A stretch of DNA of 64,000 nucleotides from Streptomyces sp. NBC_00306 (GCF_036169555.1 NZ_CP108032.1:4898001-4962000); one strand, 5' to 3'; counted from the stretch's first letter, positions 48,883-58,291 are shown. Translations and numbers: made by a program. Notes: a model not told the origin generated them from the letters alone.

Positions 48883-50328
48883 CTACGGGATCGTCGGTAC
48901 CAGTCGTTCGGGGCCGTGGACCGGCTCGGACAGCAGCTTCTGGCGCAGCATGTGACTTCGCGGGTTGATCGGCTGCGGCCCGGCGAGCGGCGGTACTCCG
49001 CCCACCTCGTGGCCGGGAGAGACCGCCGGCTCGTACTGTGTCGGCGCCGTGGCCAGAGTGAAGCCCGTGGCGCCCATGATCAGCGTGGTGACGCTGAGGG
49101 CGGCCCGGGTCCACAGCCAGGCCCGGCGTTCGCTGCTTGTCCGTACGGCCCGGGGCGGGTTCAGCTGCGGCACGGGACCGGAGTTCGCGAGGGCGAGCAG
49201 CTGATTGCGCAGGACCGTGGGGTCGCTGAGGTGGGGGAGCTGCTCGGCGATGGCCTCGCGCGCGTGCAGCAGACGGTTCGCCGCCGCGGGAGTGCTCGCC
49301 TCCGTCTCGGCGGCCGTGTCGGGCAGGTCGAGACCGAGACCGTCGTAGAGCAGGAGGGTGCGGCGGTACGGGGGCGGCAGCTCCAGCAGCGCTTCGAGCA
49401 GTTCGCGCTGTTCGCTGTCGACGAGCGGCGGGTTGTCGGGGTGCCGGTGGACGGGGCGCAGCCGCTGCCAGGGCGACATGGCGAACTCGTACGCGGCCGC
49501 CCGCACCCAGCCCGCGGGGTCGCGGTCGCGGGCCACCTCGGGCCAGCGCTGCCAGGCGAGGTGGAAGGCGCGCTCGACGGACTCGTGGGCGAGCCTGCGC
49601 CGGCCGGTGAGCAGATAGGCCTGGCGTACGAGGCCGGGGGCGCTGTACGTGTACAGGGCGTCGAAGGCCTCGGCGGGGGTGGACACGGGCCGCTGGTCCC
49701 GGGGCTCAGTATCGGCAGCCGTTCTTGCCGCCTGGTCCGTGCCGGGCTCGCTCCCGACCTCGCCAGCGCCTTCGGGGCGGCATCCGCCTGCGCCTTCACC
49801 CATGTCGTCGGCGCCGGACCCGCCGTCCCCGGCCGTCGGCGGCAACTCCGCTGTGGCGTCGTCCGGCTCGGGGTCCGCTGCCGGCGACGCCGTCCGCACC
49901 GGCTTCAGTTCCACCGGCACCGGGTCCCCGGCCGTCTCCCGGGGCACCTCGATGGCTGCCTCTTCGGCAGCCGGGCGGGCGGCCGACGCGACGGGCTTCC
50001 TCACCGGGGCAGCGGCTTCGGCCGAGGGGTTCGTCTCCGGAGCGGAGGTGCCCGATACCGCTTCCGCTTCCGCTTCCGCCTTCGCCTTCGCTTCCGTTTG
50101 CGAGCCGGGGTCCGGGTCCGCCTCGGTCAGCAGCTTGGCGTACATCTCACGCCGGCGACCCCGGGGGGCGCTGCGGCCGCTCTCCCACGACCGGATCGTG
50201 GCCTTCGTGACGCCGACGGCGGTGGCGAGCTCCTGCTCGCTCATCGACTTCGCCTCGCGCAGCCTGCGGCGCTCTTTGGGGGAGGGCAGCGGAGTGCTCG
50301 AACCGGAGCGTGTCGTGCTCTGGGTCAT
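48883..50328 (-). CDS. XRE HTH / sigma-like / transmembrane fusion protein
   Basis: 481 aa; ATG 50328 has GGGGAGC upstream. Residues about 15-70 are an XRE helix-turn-helix (SMSEQELATAVGVTKATIRSWE). A 140-residue Ala/Glu/Pro-rich linker follows, then an ECF sigma-like region 2 (LYTYSAPGLVRQAYLLTGRRRLA, AFHLAWQRWPEVA) and region 4 (LLELPPPYRRTLLLYDGLGL, AANRLLHAREAI). A hydrophobic helix (LSVTTLIMGATGFTLATAP) near the C-terminus suggests membrane attachment. The sigma-like part is degenerate. It could be a membrane-tethered transcription factor; target unknown. Confidence 0.82.
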   Translation of the reverse strand: MTQSTTRSGSSTPLPSPKERRRLREAKSMSEQELATAVGVTKATIRSWESGRSAPRGRRREMYAKLLTEADPDPGSQTEAKAKAEAEAEAVSGTSAPETNPSAEAAAPVRKPVASAARPAAEEAAIEVPRETAGDPVPVELKPVRTASPAADPEPDDATAELPPTAGDGGSGADDMGEGAGGCRPEGAGEVGSEPGTDQAARTAADTEPRDQRPVSTPAEAFDALYTYSAPGLVRQAYLLTGRRRLAHESVERAFHLAWQRWPEVARDRDPAGWVRAAAYEFAMSPWQRLRPVHRHPDNPPLVDSEQRELLEALLELPPPYRRTLLLYDGLGLDLPDTAAETEASTPAAANRLLHAREAIAEQLPHLSDPTVLRNQLLALANSGPVPQLNPPRAVRTSSERRAWLWTRAALSVTTLIMGATGFTLATAPTQYEPAVSPGHEVGGVPPLAGPQPINPRSHMLRQKLLSEPVHGPERLVPTIP

Positions 50329-50359
50329 GACGGGCTCCCCGAAGCGCAGCACTCTGCGG

Positions 50360-50392
50360 AAAAGTACATAAACGTATATTGAGCGACACAAC
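50360..50392 (-). promoter_or_regulatory. AT-rich promoter region
   Basis: A 22-bp run with only about 5 G/C (containing TACATAAACGTATATT) stands out from the GC-rich background between the HTH fusion and DUF6350 genes. TTGTGT (minus, 50386-50391) and TACTTT (minus, 50361-50366) are possible but poorly spaced promoter hexamers. Confidence 0.4.
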
Positions 50393-50444
50393 GGCTATTC
50401 GCCTGTTACGCGGATAAAGCGCGTGTCGTTGGCAGCATGGCCGC

Positions 50445-52349
50445 GTGACCCAGACGACCGATCACAGCCCCCCGTTCTCGGCTCCGGTGCTGCTCCAGGG
50501 CGGCCGGCGGCCCGCGTTGGCCGCATGCCTCGTCCGCGGGGCGATCGCGGCGGGGCTCGGGCTCGGTACGTTCGCCGTCCTGGTGATCGCGCTGTGGATC
50601 AGTTCGCCGTATCCGGACAGCGGTCCGAACGGGGCGCTGCATGTCGCGGCCGGGCTGTGGCTGCTCGCCCACGGCACGGAACTCGTCCGCTCCGAGACCC
50701 TCTCCGGGCAGCCGGCGCCCATCGGGATCGTGCCGCTGCTCCTCGTGGTCCTGCCGGCCTGGCTTGCGCACCGGGCGGCCCGCGACGGTCTGCTGCCCGC
50801 CGACGACCGCCCGCGCCCGTCGGCGCGAGGTGCGCTGTGTGCCGTCAGCCTGGGATATCTGCTGGTCGGCGCCGCCGCCACGGTCTATGCGGCGGGCGGA
50901 CCACTGGCGCCGGATCTGCTGAGCGCCGTACTCCATCTGCCGCTGGTCACCCTGGCGGCGGTGGGGGCCGGCGTGTGGACGGCGAGCGGCCGTCCGGGCG
51001 GTCCGCTGCCGGACTGGGTGCCCGCACGGCTGCGGAAGGAGCTCGCCCGTACGCGGGTGGCTGTCGCCATGCGGTCCGGGGCCGCCGGTGCCCTGACCCT
51101 GCTGGGCGGTGGCGCACTGCTCGTCGCGGCCTCGATGGTGTGGAACGCGGACGCCACGCAGGACTCGTTCCTGCACCTCGCGGACGTGTGGTCGGGACGG
51201 CTCGCGGTGTTGATGCTGGGGCTGGCGCTGGTGCCCAACGCGGCGGTGTGGGCCGCCGCGTACGGGCTGGGGCCCGGCTTCGCGCTCGGTACGGGCGCGA
51301 CGGCGACCCCTCTGGCGCTCACCGGCGACCCTGCCCTGCCGCACTTCCCGCTGGTCGCCGCGGTGCCGGCCGAGGGGCCCGGCACACCGCTGAACTGGGC
51401 CGCTGCGGCCGTTCCGCTCGCCGCGGCGCTGATCGTCGCCCACTTCACGGCGCACCGGGCAGCGCCGCGCCACGGCGACCGTGCGACGGCGTGGGGGATG
51501 GGCGAGACCGCGCTGGCGGCCTTGCAGGGTGCTGTGGTCTGCGGCGTGCTGACGGGTTTTCTCGCGGCGGCGGCCGGCGGGCCGCTCGGCACGGGCCGGC
51601 TGACGGCGTTCGGCCCGGTGTGGTGGCTGACGGGCGCGGCCGCGCTGGTGTGGTCGGCGGTCGTCGCGGTGCCGGTGGCTTTGGCGCTGCGGGCCTGGCG
51701 GGTACGGGGCCGGGCCGTAGGAGCCGATGGGTCACCGATTCCGGCCGCCGCCGTTCCGGGTCCCGCGTCACCGGCGCCCGTTGCCGCGAGCGGCGTGGAG
51801 ATGGACGACATGGACGACGCGGAGTTCGATCCGTACGACTTCCTGCCGGAGTTCCCCACCGGGTCCCGGGAGACCGACGCGTCGCCGGACGGTACGGCCG
51901 GCGCATCCGACGAGTCCTCGGAAGGGGCCGGGGACGTCACCGGATCGGCCCGCGACGATCGCGCACCGTGGGCCGTGCCGCTCAGCCCCTGGCCCAAGGC
52001 CCCCGGGTTGTCGAGCATCGCCCTGGACGCGGACCGCGCAAAGGCCGACCGCGAAGAACCGGACCGCGATGAACGGGACCGCGAAGGCGAAGAACCGGAC
52101 CGCGAAGAGCGGGACCGCGAGGCAACGCACGCTGCGGCTGCGGACCGTACGGAAGGCCCCGGGACAAGCTCCGCGAGAAGCCGCGCGACGAACCCCACGG
52201 ACACCCGTGCGGTTACCGGCGCTGCCGGGGCGGACGCTGCTCAGCAGAGCCCCACGCTCCCGGCCCGGCTGCCCGACGCTCTGCCGGACGGGCCCGCGGG
52301 CCGTGCGGACGCGGACCGGGACGACTCCGGTCCGCCCGCTACTCCTTGA
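50445..52349 (+). CDS. DUF6350 multi-span membrane protein
   Basis: 634 aa with about ten hydrophobic helices across the first 430 residues (for example AAGLGLGTFAVLVIALWI, IGIVPLLLVVLPAWLA, LLSAVLHLPLVTLAAVGAGV, GALTLLGGGALLVAASMVW). Segments such as HVAAGLWLLAHGTEL mark the DUF6350 family. The last 200 residues are an acidic, disordered cytoplasmic tail with DREEPDRDERDRE repeats. Actinobacterial, no known function; almost always next to purN/purH. GTG 50445 is a best guess; its 3' end overlaps the convergent gene by 11 bp. Confidence 0.85.
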   Translation: MTQTTDHSPPFSAPVLLQGGRRPALAACLVRGAIAAGLGLGTFAVLVIALWISSPYPDSGPNGALHVAAGLWLLAHGTELVRSETLSGQPAPIGIVPLLLVVLPAWLAHRAARDGLLPADDRPRPSARGALCAVSLGYLLVGAAATVYAAGGPLAPDLLSAVLHLPLVTLAAVGAGVWTASGRPGGPLPDWVPARLRKELARTRVAVAMRSGAAGALTLLGGGALLVAASMVWNADATQDSFLHLADVWSGRLAVLMLGLALVPNAAVWAAAYGLGPGFALGTGATATPLALTGDPALPHFPLVAAVPAEGPGTPLNWAAAAVPLAAALIVAHFTAHRAAPRHGDRATAWGMGETALAALQGAVVCGVLTGFLAAAAGGPLGTGRLTAFGPVWWLTGAAALVWSAVVAVPVALALRAWRVRGRAVGADGSPIPAAAVPGPASPAPVAASGVEMDDMDDAEFDPYDFLPEFPTGSRETDASPDGTAGASDESSEGAGDVTGSARDDRAPWAVPLSPWPKAPGLSSIALDADRAKADREEPDRDERDREGEEPDREERDREATHAAAADRTEGPGTSSARSRATNPTDTRAVTGAAGADAAQQSPTLPARLPDALPDGPAGRADADRDDSGPPATP

Positions 52350-53127
52350 CGCCGATGACCCCGCGCAGCGGGTCGGGCAGCTTGTCGTTGCAGGCCAGCT
52401 GCCCGGTCTTGGTCAGCGAGTCGTTCACGCACGTGTAGTAGTCACGGTAGACCAGCTGCGCCGTGAAGGACGCGGCCACGATCACCAGGGCGATGCCCGC
52501 CATCACGAGACCGCTGACGGCCGATGTGATCTGCGAGCGGTTCGGGGTCTGCGGCACCTGTGGGGTGGCCGGCGGCGCGACCGTCGGGTCCGCCGGACGG
52601 CGCTGGGGCTTGGCGCGCAGAGAGCTGATCGCCCAGTACAGCGCGAGCGCGCCGAGCAGCAGCGCGATCTCCGGGAAGTCGAACAGGGCGAAGAAGAACG
52701 CCCACATGCCCGAGAGCAGTGCGTAGCGCGCCCGGCGCTGGGACGGGTCGGTCGGGTCCCAGCGCATGCCGCCCGTGCCGGGAGGTCCGCCTTCGGGGCC
52801 CTTCTGTCCACCGTTGTTCTGCTGGTCCCGGCCGTCGGGGCGGCCGCCGAAGCCGCCCGAGGAGCGGCCCGGCTGGCGGCTGCTCCACTGGCTGCCCCAC
52901 ACGGGACGGTCGTCGGAGCCCGACGGGTCGGAGGAACCGGGGCCCTGGCCGGATCCCGATCCGGACGAGTCGTCGGGGGAGCCGGAGGAACCGTCGTTCG
53001 CGGGGCGCCGGGGCTGCCACGGCTGGTCCGGCCGTCCCTCGGGCGGAGGGGCGAAGGGGTTGTTGTCGTCCGTGGACTGGCGCTCCCGCGGCAACAGGAG
53101 GTCCGTACGGCGGCGTCGGTCCGGCAT
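52339..53127 (-). CDS. membrane protein with disordered N-terminus
   Basis: 262 aa. The first 115 residues are Ser/Gly/Pro/Asp-rich, probably disordered and cytoplasmic. Helices follow at ALLSGMWAFFFALFDFPEIALLLGALALYWAI and SAVSGLVMAGIALVIVAASFTAQLVY, ending in a short extracellular tail with two Cys (YTCVNDSL, LACNDKL) that could pair. No named family recognised. Divergent from purN; 3' overlap of 11 bp with the DUF6350 gene. Confidence 0.78.
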   Translation of the reverse strand: MPDRRRRTDLLLPRERQSTDDNNPFAPPPEGRPDQPWQPRRPANDGSSGSPDDSSGSGSGQGPGSSDPSGSDDRPVWGSQWSSRQPGRSSGGFGGRPDGRDQQNNGGQKGPEGGPPGTGGMRWDPTDPSQRRARYALLSGMWAFFFALFDFPEIALLLGALALYWAISSLRAKPQRRPADPTVAPPATPQVPQTPNRSQITSAVSGLVMAGIALVIVAASFTAQLVYRDYYTCVNDSLTKTGQLACNDKLPDPLRGVIGVKE

Positions 53128-53323
53128 CTGGTGAACGTCTTCCCCTCAGACCCTGTCGCGCGTGGGGTCTTGTGTCGTCGTGCCCGTCGAGGGACGGGTC
53201 CTGTCCCCAGACGCTACCTCCCGGCCACGTCCCCGTCCCGTGGGGGCTCTTCTGTGTGCCGGTATCGTTGCTGACGGTCGGCCTCTTCGTAGAGTTCCCC
53301 GTATCGAGGGGTGCGATTCGTTC

Positions 53324-53335
53324 GTACGACCGTAC
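53324..53335. promoter_or_regulatory. palindrome GTACGACCGTAC upstream of purN
   Basis: Five-bp perfect arms around AC, about 90 bp before the purN start; GTAC recurs at 53343. The surrounding 300-bp gap (53128-53424) otherwise holds short CGCACTGCGAC direct repeats and no gene. Confidence 0.35.
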
Positions 53336-53424
53336 AAAGACGTACACCCCCGCGACACGCACTGCGACGCGCACTGCGACACCGCGGGAAACACCGCGAC
53401 ATCACCGCGAGAAAGAGACCCGCC

Positions 53425-54084
53425 GTGGCCTCCCCGCCCCTCTCTGTCCGACCGGCCCCGGACCGACCGGCCCGCCTGGTGGTCCTGGTCTCCGGTTCCG
53501 GCACCAACCTCCAGGCCCTGCTCGACGCCATCGGCGACGATCCGGCCGGCTTCGGCGCCGCCGTGGTCGCCGTCGGCGCGGACCGCGACGGGATCGTGGG
53601 ACTGGAGCGCGCCGAGCGCGCCGGACTTCCCACGTTCGTGTGCCGGGTCAAGGACCACGAGACCCGTGACGCGTGGGACCGGGCGCTCACGGAGGCGACG
53701 GCGGCGTACGAGCCCGACCTCGTGGTCTCGGCCGGATTCATGAAGATCGTGGGCAAGGAGTTCCTCGCCCGCTTCGGCGGCCGGTGCGTCAACACGCATC
53801 CCGCGCTGCTGCCCAGCTTTCCCGGCGCCCACGGTGTCCGCGACGCGCTCGCGTACGGGGCCAAGGTGACCGGGTGCACCGTCCACTTCGTCGACGACGG
53901 CGTCGACACCGGCCCGATCATCGCGCAGGGCGTGGTGGAGGTGCGGGACGAGGACCACACGGACGGTGGGACCGCTCTTCACGAGCGCATCAAGGAAGTC
54001 GAGCGAGCGCTGCTCGTCGAGGTCGTGGGGCGTCTGGCCCGTAACGGCTACCGCATTGAGGGACGAAAGGTAGTTTTCCCGTGA
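53425..54084 (+). CDS. purN: phosphoribosylglycinamide formyltransferase
   Basis: 219 aa; transfers formyl from 10-formyl-THF to GAR, third step of purine synthesis. Motifs: VLVSGSGTNLQALLDAI (phosphate loop), SAGFMKIVG, catalytic Asn/His in VNTHPALLPSFPGAHG and Asp in FVDDGVDTGPII. GTG 53425 is preferred, with GAAAGAGA upstream; an ATG-less frame to 53311 is Arg-rich noise. The stop overlaps purH (GTGA). Confidence 0.96.
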   Translation: MASPPLSVRPAPDRPARLVVLVSGSGTNLQALLDAIGDDPAGFGAAVVAVGADRDGIVGLERAERAGLPTFVCRVKDHETRDAWDRALTEATAAYEPDLVVSAGFMKIVGKEFLARFGGRCVNTHPALLPSFPGAHGVRDALAYGAKVTGCTVHFVDDGVDTGPIIAQGVVEVRDEDHTDGGTALHERIKEVERALLVEVVGRLARNGYRIEGRKVVFP

Positions 54085-55643
54085 CTGTTGAGACTGCGAA
54101 GCGGGCCATCCGGCGAGCGCTGGTCAGTGTGTATGACAAGACGGGGCTCGAGGAGCTCGCGCGCGGGCTGCACGAGGCGGGTGTGGAACTGGTCTCCACC
54201 GGATCGACCGCCGGGAAGATCGCCGCGGCCGGTGTACCGGTCACCAAGGTCGAGGAGCTCACCGGTTTTCCCGAGTGCCTGGACGGCCGGGTCAAGACGC
54301 TGCACCCCCGCGTGCACGCCGGCATCCTCGCCGACCTGCGCCTGGAGTCCCACCGCGAGCAGCTCGCCGAGCTCGGTGTGGAACCGTTCGACCTGGTGGT
54401 CGTGAACCTCTACCCGTTCCGCGAGACCGTCGACTCCGGCGCCTCCCCGGACGAGTGCGTCGAGCAGATCGACATCGGCGGCCCCTCGATGGTGCGCGCC
54501 GCCGCCAAGAACCACCCCTCGGTCGCGGTCGTCACCAGCCCGGAGCGGTACGGCGACGTGCTGACCGCCGTCTCCTCCGGCGGCTTCGACCTCGGCGCGC
54601 GCAAGCGGCTCGCGGCGGAGGCCTTCCAGCACACGGCCGCCTACGACGTCGCCGTCGCCTCCTGGTTCGCGTCCGCGTACGCCCCGGCCGACGACTCGCC
54701 GTTCCCCGACTTCCTCGGTGCCACGTACGAGCGCTCCCACGTCCTGCGCTACGGCGAGAACCCGCACCAGGGCGCCGCGCTGTACGTGAACGGCAACGGC
54801 GGTCTCGCCGAGGCCGAGCAACTGCACGGCAAGGAGATGTCGTTCAACAACTACACGGACACGGAGGCCGCGCGGCGTGCCGCGTACGACCACGCCGAGC
54901 CGTGTGTGGCGATCATCAAGCACGCCAACCCGTGCGGTATCGCGGTCGCCGCGGATGTCGCCGAGGCGCACCGCAAGGCGCACGCCTGCGACCCGCTGTC
55001 CGCCTTCGGCGGGGTCATCGCCGTCAACCGCCCGGTCTCGGTGGCCATGGCGGAGCAGGTCGCGGAGATCTTCACCGAGGTCATCGTCGCTCCGGCGTAC
55101 GAGGACGGCGCGGTCGAGGTGCTCGCCCGCAAGAAGAACATCCGTGTGCTGCGCTGCCCCGACGCCCCCTCGGCGCCGGTCGAGATCAAGCCCGTCGACG
55201 GCGGCGCGCTGCTCCAGGTGACGGACCGTCTCCAGGCCGACGGTGACGACCCGTCGGCGTGGACCCTCGCGACCGGAGAGGCCCTGGACGCCGCCGAACT
55301 GGCGGACCTGGCCTTCGCGTGGCGGGCCTGTCGCGCGGTCAAGTCCAACGCGATCCTGCTGGCGAAGGACGGTGCGTCGGTCGGCGTCGGCATGGGCCAG
55401 GTCAACCGCGTCGACTCGGCGAAGCTCGCGGTGGAGCGTGCGGGCGAGGAGCGGGCGCGAGGCGCGTACGCGGCGTCCGACGCGTTCTTCCCCTTCCCCG
55501 ACGGTCTGGAGATCCTGACCGCGGCCGGCGTCAAGGCCGTGGTGCAGCCGGGCGGTTCGGTCCGTGACGAGCAGGTCGTCGAGGCCGCGAAGAAGGCGGG
55601 CGTGACGATGTACTTCACCGGGACGCGTCACTTCTTCCACTGA
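54081..55643 (+). CDS. purH: bifunctional AICAR transformylase / IMP cyclohydrolase
   Basis: 520 aa; last two steps of IMP synthesis, from AICAR through FAICAR to IMP. The N-terminal MGS-like cyclohydrolase domain has SVYDKTGLEELARGL, STGSTAGKI and GRVKTLHPRVHAGIL; the C-terminal AICARFT domain has LRYGENPHQGAALY, KHANPCGIAVA and SDAFFPFPDGLE with the conserved Lys/His. GTG 54081 overlaps purN by 4 nt, indicating coupled synthesis. Complete. Confidence 0.98.
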   Translation: MTVETAKRAIRRALVSVYDKTGLEELARGLHEAGVELVSTGSTAGKIAAAGVPVTKVEELTGFPECLDGRVKTLHPRVHAGILADLRLESHREQLAELGVEPFDLVVVNLYPFRETVDSGASPDECVEQIDIGGPSMVRAAAKNHPSVAVVTSPERYGDVLTAVSSGGFDLGARKRLAAEAFQHTAAYDVAVASWFASAYAPADDSPFPDFLGATYERSHVLRYGENPHQGAALYVNGNGGLAEAEQLHGKEMSFNNYTDTEAARRAAYDHAEPCVAIIKHANPCGIAVAADVAEAHRKAHACDPLSAFGGVIAVNRPVSVAMAEQVAEIFTEVIVAPAYEDGAVEVLARKKNIRVLRCPDAPSAPVEIKPVDGGALLQVTDRLQADGDDPSAWTLATGEALDAAELADLAFAWRACRAVKSNAILLAKDGASVGVGMGQVNRVDSAKLAVERAGEERARGAYAASDAFFPFPDGLEILTAAGVKAVVQPGGSVRDEQVVEAAKKAGVTMYFTGTRHFFH

Positions 55644-55670
55644 CGGACGTCCCCGCAGGGGACGGACACG

Positions 55671-55708
55671 CGTACGGCCCGCCGGTTGCGCAACCGGCGG
55701 GCCGTACG
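55671..55708. terminator. purH terminator
   Basis: A perfect 17-bp stem (55671-55687 with 55692-55708) closed by a GCGC tetraloop, between purH and the convergent membrane protein gene. Confidence 0.9.
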
Positions 55709-55739
55709 GGGTGCTGCGGGCTGTCCGCGCAGTGCGGGG

Positions 55740-56324
55740 TCAGTGCCGCGGGCGGGCGAACCACTCGCCGCCGTCGGACTTGCCGACGAACACCGTGACG
55801 AGGATGGCGAGCACGGTGTGCGCCAGACCCACGACGATGAACGGGTAGATGCCGAGGATCGCGGTGATGATGCCGAACACCATGGTGGTGACACGGATAC
55901 CGCTTCCGCCCGTCTTGAACTTGATCGCGAGGAAGACCGCGAGCGCACCCCAGACCAGGGCGCCGACGCCGATGGCGTAGACCGCGCCGGTGGAGAAGTC
56001 GGCCAGGTCCTGGAACTGCACGTCGTCCCGGAGCGACGGGTCGTCCTGCGCCTTGTCGATGGCCGCGCCGGTGAGGAACATGAGCACGGCGCCGATGACC
56101 TGGAGGCCGGCGATCACGTAGAGCATGACCCGCGCAGCCTTCACACCGCCCGGCATCTCCGTGGGGCCCATCCCGTAGCCGCCGGCGCCGTAGGGCTGGA
56201 CCGGCGGTGCCTGCGGGTAGCCGTAACCGGGCTGTCCCTGGGGCTGGCCCTGCTGCGGATAGCCGTAGCCCGGCTGACCGCCCTGCTGCTGGCCGTAGGG
56301 GTTGTTCGGGTCGCCGAAGCTCAT
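55740..56324 (-). CDS. membrane protein with Gly/Tyr/Gln-rich N-terminus
   Basis: 194 aa, GGAGG before ATG 56324. The first 55 residues are Pro/Gln/Gly/Tyr repeats (YGQQQGGQPGYGYPQQG), then four helices (VMLYVIAGLQVIGAVLMFL, AVYAIGVGALVWGALAVFLAI, VTTMVFGIITAILGIYPF, VVGLAHTVLAILVTVFVG). This is a frequent actinobacterial architecture with no fixed function; the low-complexity arm may mediate self-association. Confidence 0.82.
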   Translation of the reverse strand: MSFGDPNNPYGQQQGGQPGYGYPQQGQPQGQPGYGYPQAPPVQPYGAGGYGMGPTEMPGGVKAARVMLYVIAGLQVIGAVLMFLTGAAIDKAQDDPSLRDDVQFQDLADFSTGAVYAIGVGALVWGALAVFLAIKFKTGGSGIRVTTMVFGIITAILGIYPFIVVGLAHTVLAILVTVFVGKSDGGEWFARPRH

Positions 56325-56583
56325 GGCGGGTTTCCTCCGTTGAAAGTGCGGGGACTGCGCGGTCCGGGCGGAGGAACGTCACACGAGATCAGCGGTTCGG
56401 CCCCCCAACACTTTCCGCGGCATGCGCGGCTCATCGTCGTCTCCACGTCGACTTTTTGTCCAGTCGGTATGCGTATGTGTTGTGCAAGTGCAACCTCCGG
56501 TTCCGGGTGCCGGGAGGGGGTGTTCCGGGCCCGGTGCGGAGCGGAATTGGAACCGGGGCGGGTCCATCCGCGAGGATGGGTGC
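56325..56583. other. 259-bp divergent intergenic region before folD
   Basis: It contains a run of five T at 56452-56456 following a small GTCG/CGAC hairpin, and TGTTGTGCAAGTGCAACC (inverted TTGCA-type half-sites), unusually AT-rich for this genome. I could not identify a known riboswitch. Promoters for folD and the leftward membrane gene must lie here. Confidence 0.4.
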
Positions 56584-57450
56584 ATGACTGCCCAGATTCT
56601 CGATGGCAAGGCCACCGCAGCCGCGATCAAGTCCGATCTGACCGTCCGCGTGGCGGCCCTCAGGGAGAAGGGCGTCACGCCCGGTCTCGGGACCCTGCTG
56701 GTCGGGGACGACCCGGGCAGCCGCTGGTACGTGAACGGCAAGCACCGCGACTGCGCGCAGGTCGGCATCGCCTCGATCCAGCGCGAACTGCCGGACACCG
56801 CCACCCAGGAGGAGATCGAGGCGGTCGTCCTCGAACTCAACGACAATCCCGAGTGCACCGGCTACATCGTCCAGCTCCCGCTTCCCCGGGGCATCGACAC
56901 CAACCGGGTCCTGGAGCTGATGGATCCGGCCAAGGACGCGGACGGGCTGCACCCGATGAGCCTCGGCAAGCTCGTGCTCGGTGTGGAGGGACCGCTGCCG
57001 TGCACGCCGTACGGCATCGTCCAGCTGCTGCGTCACCACGACGTCGAGATCAACGGCGCCAATGTGGTCGTCGTCGGCCGGGGCATCACCATCGGGCGGC
57101 CGATGCCGCTCGTCCTGACCCGCAAGTCCGAGAACGCGACCGTGACGCAGTGCCACACGGGCACCCGCGACCTGTCCGCGCATCTGAAGCAGGCCGACAT
57201 CATCGTCGCGGCGGCCGGGGTACCGCACCTGATCAAGCCGGAGGACGTGAAGCCGGGCGCCGCGGTGCTCGACGTCGGCGTCAGCCGCGACGAGCACGGC
57301 AAGATCGTGGGCGACGTGCACCCGGGCGTCACCGAGGTGGCCGGCTGGGTGGCCCCGAACCCGGGCGGTGTCGGCCCGATGACCCGTGCGCAGTTGCTGG
57401 TCAACGTGGTCGAGGCGGCCGAGCGTGCCGCCGCCGTCGCGGCAGGCTGA
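56584..57450 (+). CDS. folD: methylene-THF dehydrogenase / methenyl-THF cyclohydrolase
   Basis: 288 aa; interconverts 5,10-methylene-, methenyl- and 10-formyl-THF, supplying the formyl groups used by PurN and PurH. Conserved YVNGKHRDC (catalytic Lys; most family members have YVxxKxK), VQLPLPRGID, DGLHPMSLGKL, GRGITIGRPM (NADP site) and GGVGPMTRAQLL. ATG 56584 follows GAGGA. The 3' neighbour (17 bp) is a DUF3017 gene in the usual folD order. Complete. Confidence 0.97.
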   Translation: MTAQILDGKATAAAIKSDLTVRVAALREKGVTPGLGTLLVGDDPGSRWYVNGKHRDCAQVGIASIQRELPDTATQEEIEAVVLELNDNPECTGYIVQLPLPRGIDTNRVLELMDPAKDADGLHPMSLGKLVLGVEGPLPCTPYGIVQLLRHHDVEINGANVVVVGRGITIGRPMPLVLTRKSENATVTQCHTGTRDLSAHLKQADIIVAAAGVPHLIKPEDVKPGAAVLDVGVSRDEHGKIVGDVHPGVTEVAGWVAPNPGGVGPMTRAQLLVNVVEAAERAAAVAAG

Positions 57451-57467
57451 CCGGAGAGGCTGACCCC

Positions 57468-58145
57468 ATGGGTGTACGGACGAACGACGAGGACGCCACG
57501 GCGCCGGCGGAGCCCGACGGGCCCGCCGGGTCCGGCGCGGACGATGCGCGGGACACGGAAACGGCCGGCGCCGAGGGGGCGCGCGGCACGGACGGTGCCG
57601 CGGCCGATGACGGCGACGCGACCGCGGACGAGCACGCGGACGAGTCCGGCCCCGGATTCGAGGGGCCGGACGTCGTGCACGAGCCGGACGGCGAGGTCAG
57701 TGCCAAGGGCGTCGTCAGTTCCCCCGGGCCCGACGGCGAACCCGTACGCACCACCCGGCGCTTTCCCGCGCTCACCACCGACACCGCCCGCCCCGAGGGC
57801 GGCGGGCGCGCGGCCCCCGGGGACGCTTCCGCTCCCGCCCGCCAGTGGCCGCTGCTGACCGTGCTCGCGCTCGCCGCGCTCGGGCTGCTGATCGTCGGCA
57901 CGGACGCGTTCGCCGATGCCTTCCGTGTCGGCACGATCCTGATCGGGGTCGCGCTGATCACGGGTGCGGTGATGCGGCGGGTCCTGCCCTCGGTCGGCAT
58001 GCTCGCTGTGCGTTCGCGATTCACCGACATGGTCACGTACGGGCTGCTGGGCGTCGTGATCACCCTGCTGGCGCTGGTGGCCCAGCCCAAGCCCTGGCTG
58101 GACCTGCCGTTCCTGGAGGACGCCGTCCACTTCACCGTGCGCTAG
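57468..58145 (+). CDS. DUF3017 membrane protein
   Basis: 225 aa. The N-terminal 125 residues are acidic, Asp/Glu/Ala-rich and disordered. The C-terminal 90 residues carry the DUF3017 signature: helices PLLTVLALAALGLLIVGT, VGTILIGVALITGAVMRRVLP and MVTYGLLGVVITLLALVAQPKPWLDLPF. GGAGAGG precedes ATG 57468. DUF3017 sits directly downstream of folD in Streptomyces; role unknown. Long N-terminal extension relative to many homologues. Confidence 0.88.
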   Translation: MGVRTNDEDATAPAEPDGPAGSGADDARDTETAGAEGARGTDGAAADDGDATADEHADESGPGFEGPDVVHEPDGEVSAKGVVSSPGPDGEPVRTTRRFPALTTDTARPEGGGRAAPGDASAPARQWPLLTVLALAALGLLIVGTDAFADAFRVGTILIGVALITGAVMRRVLPSVGMLAVRSRFTDMVTYGLLGVVITLLALVAQPKPWLDLPFLEDAVHFTVR

Positions 58146-58185
58146 GAGACCCGGGCCGGGATCTCCGGCCGGCGGACCACGCAGA

Positions 58186-58225
58186 ACGGCGCCCGTCCTC
58201 TCCCCCGAGGGAGGACGGGCGCCGT
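58186..58225. terminator. terminator after DUF3017 gene
   Basis: ACGGCGCCCGTCCTC (58186-58200) pairs perfectly with GAGGACGGGCGCCGT (58211-58225) across a 10-nt loop. Confidence 0.88.
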
Positions 58226-58291
58226 CGTGTGTCCAGAGTCATGGACGCGCCAACACCGTTCAAGGGACGACCGGGGCCTGTGGCACGGAAG

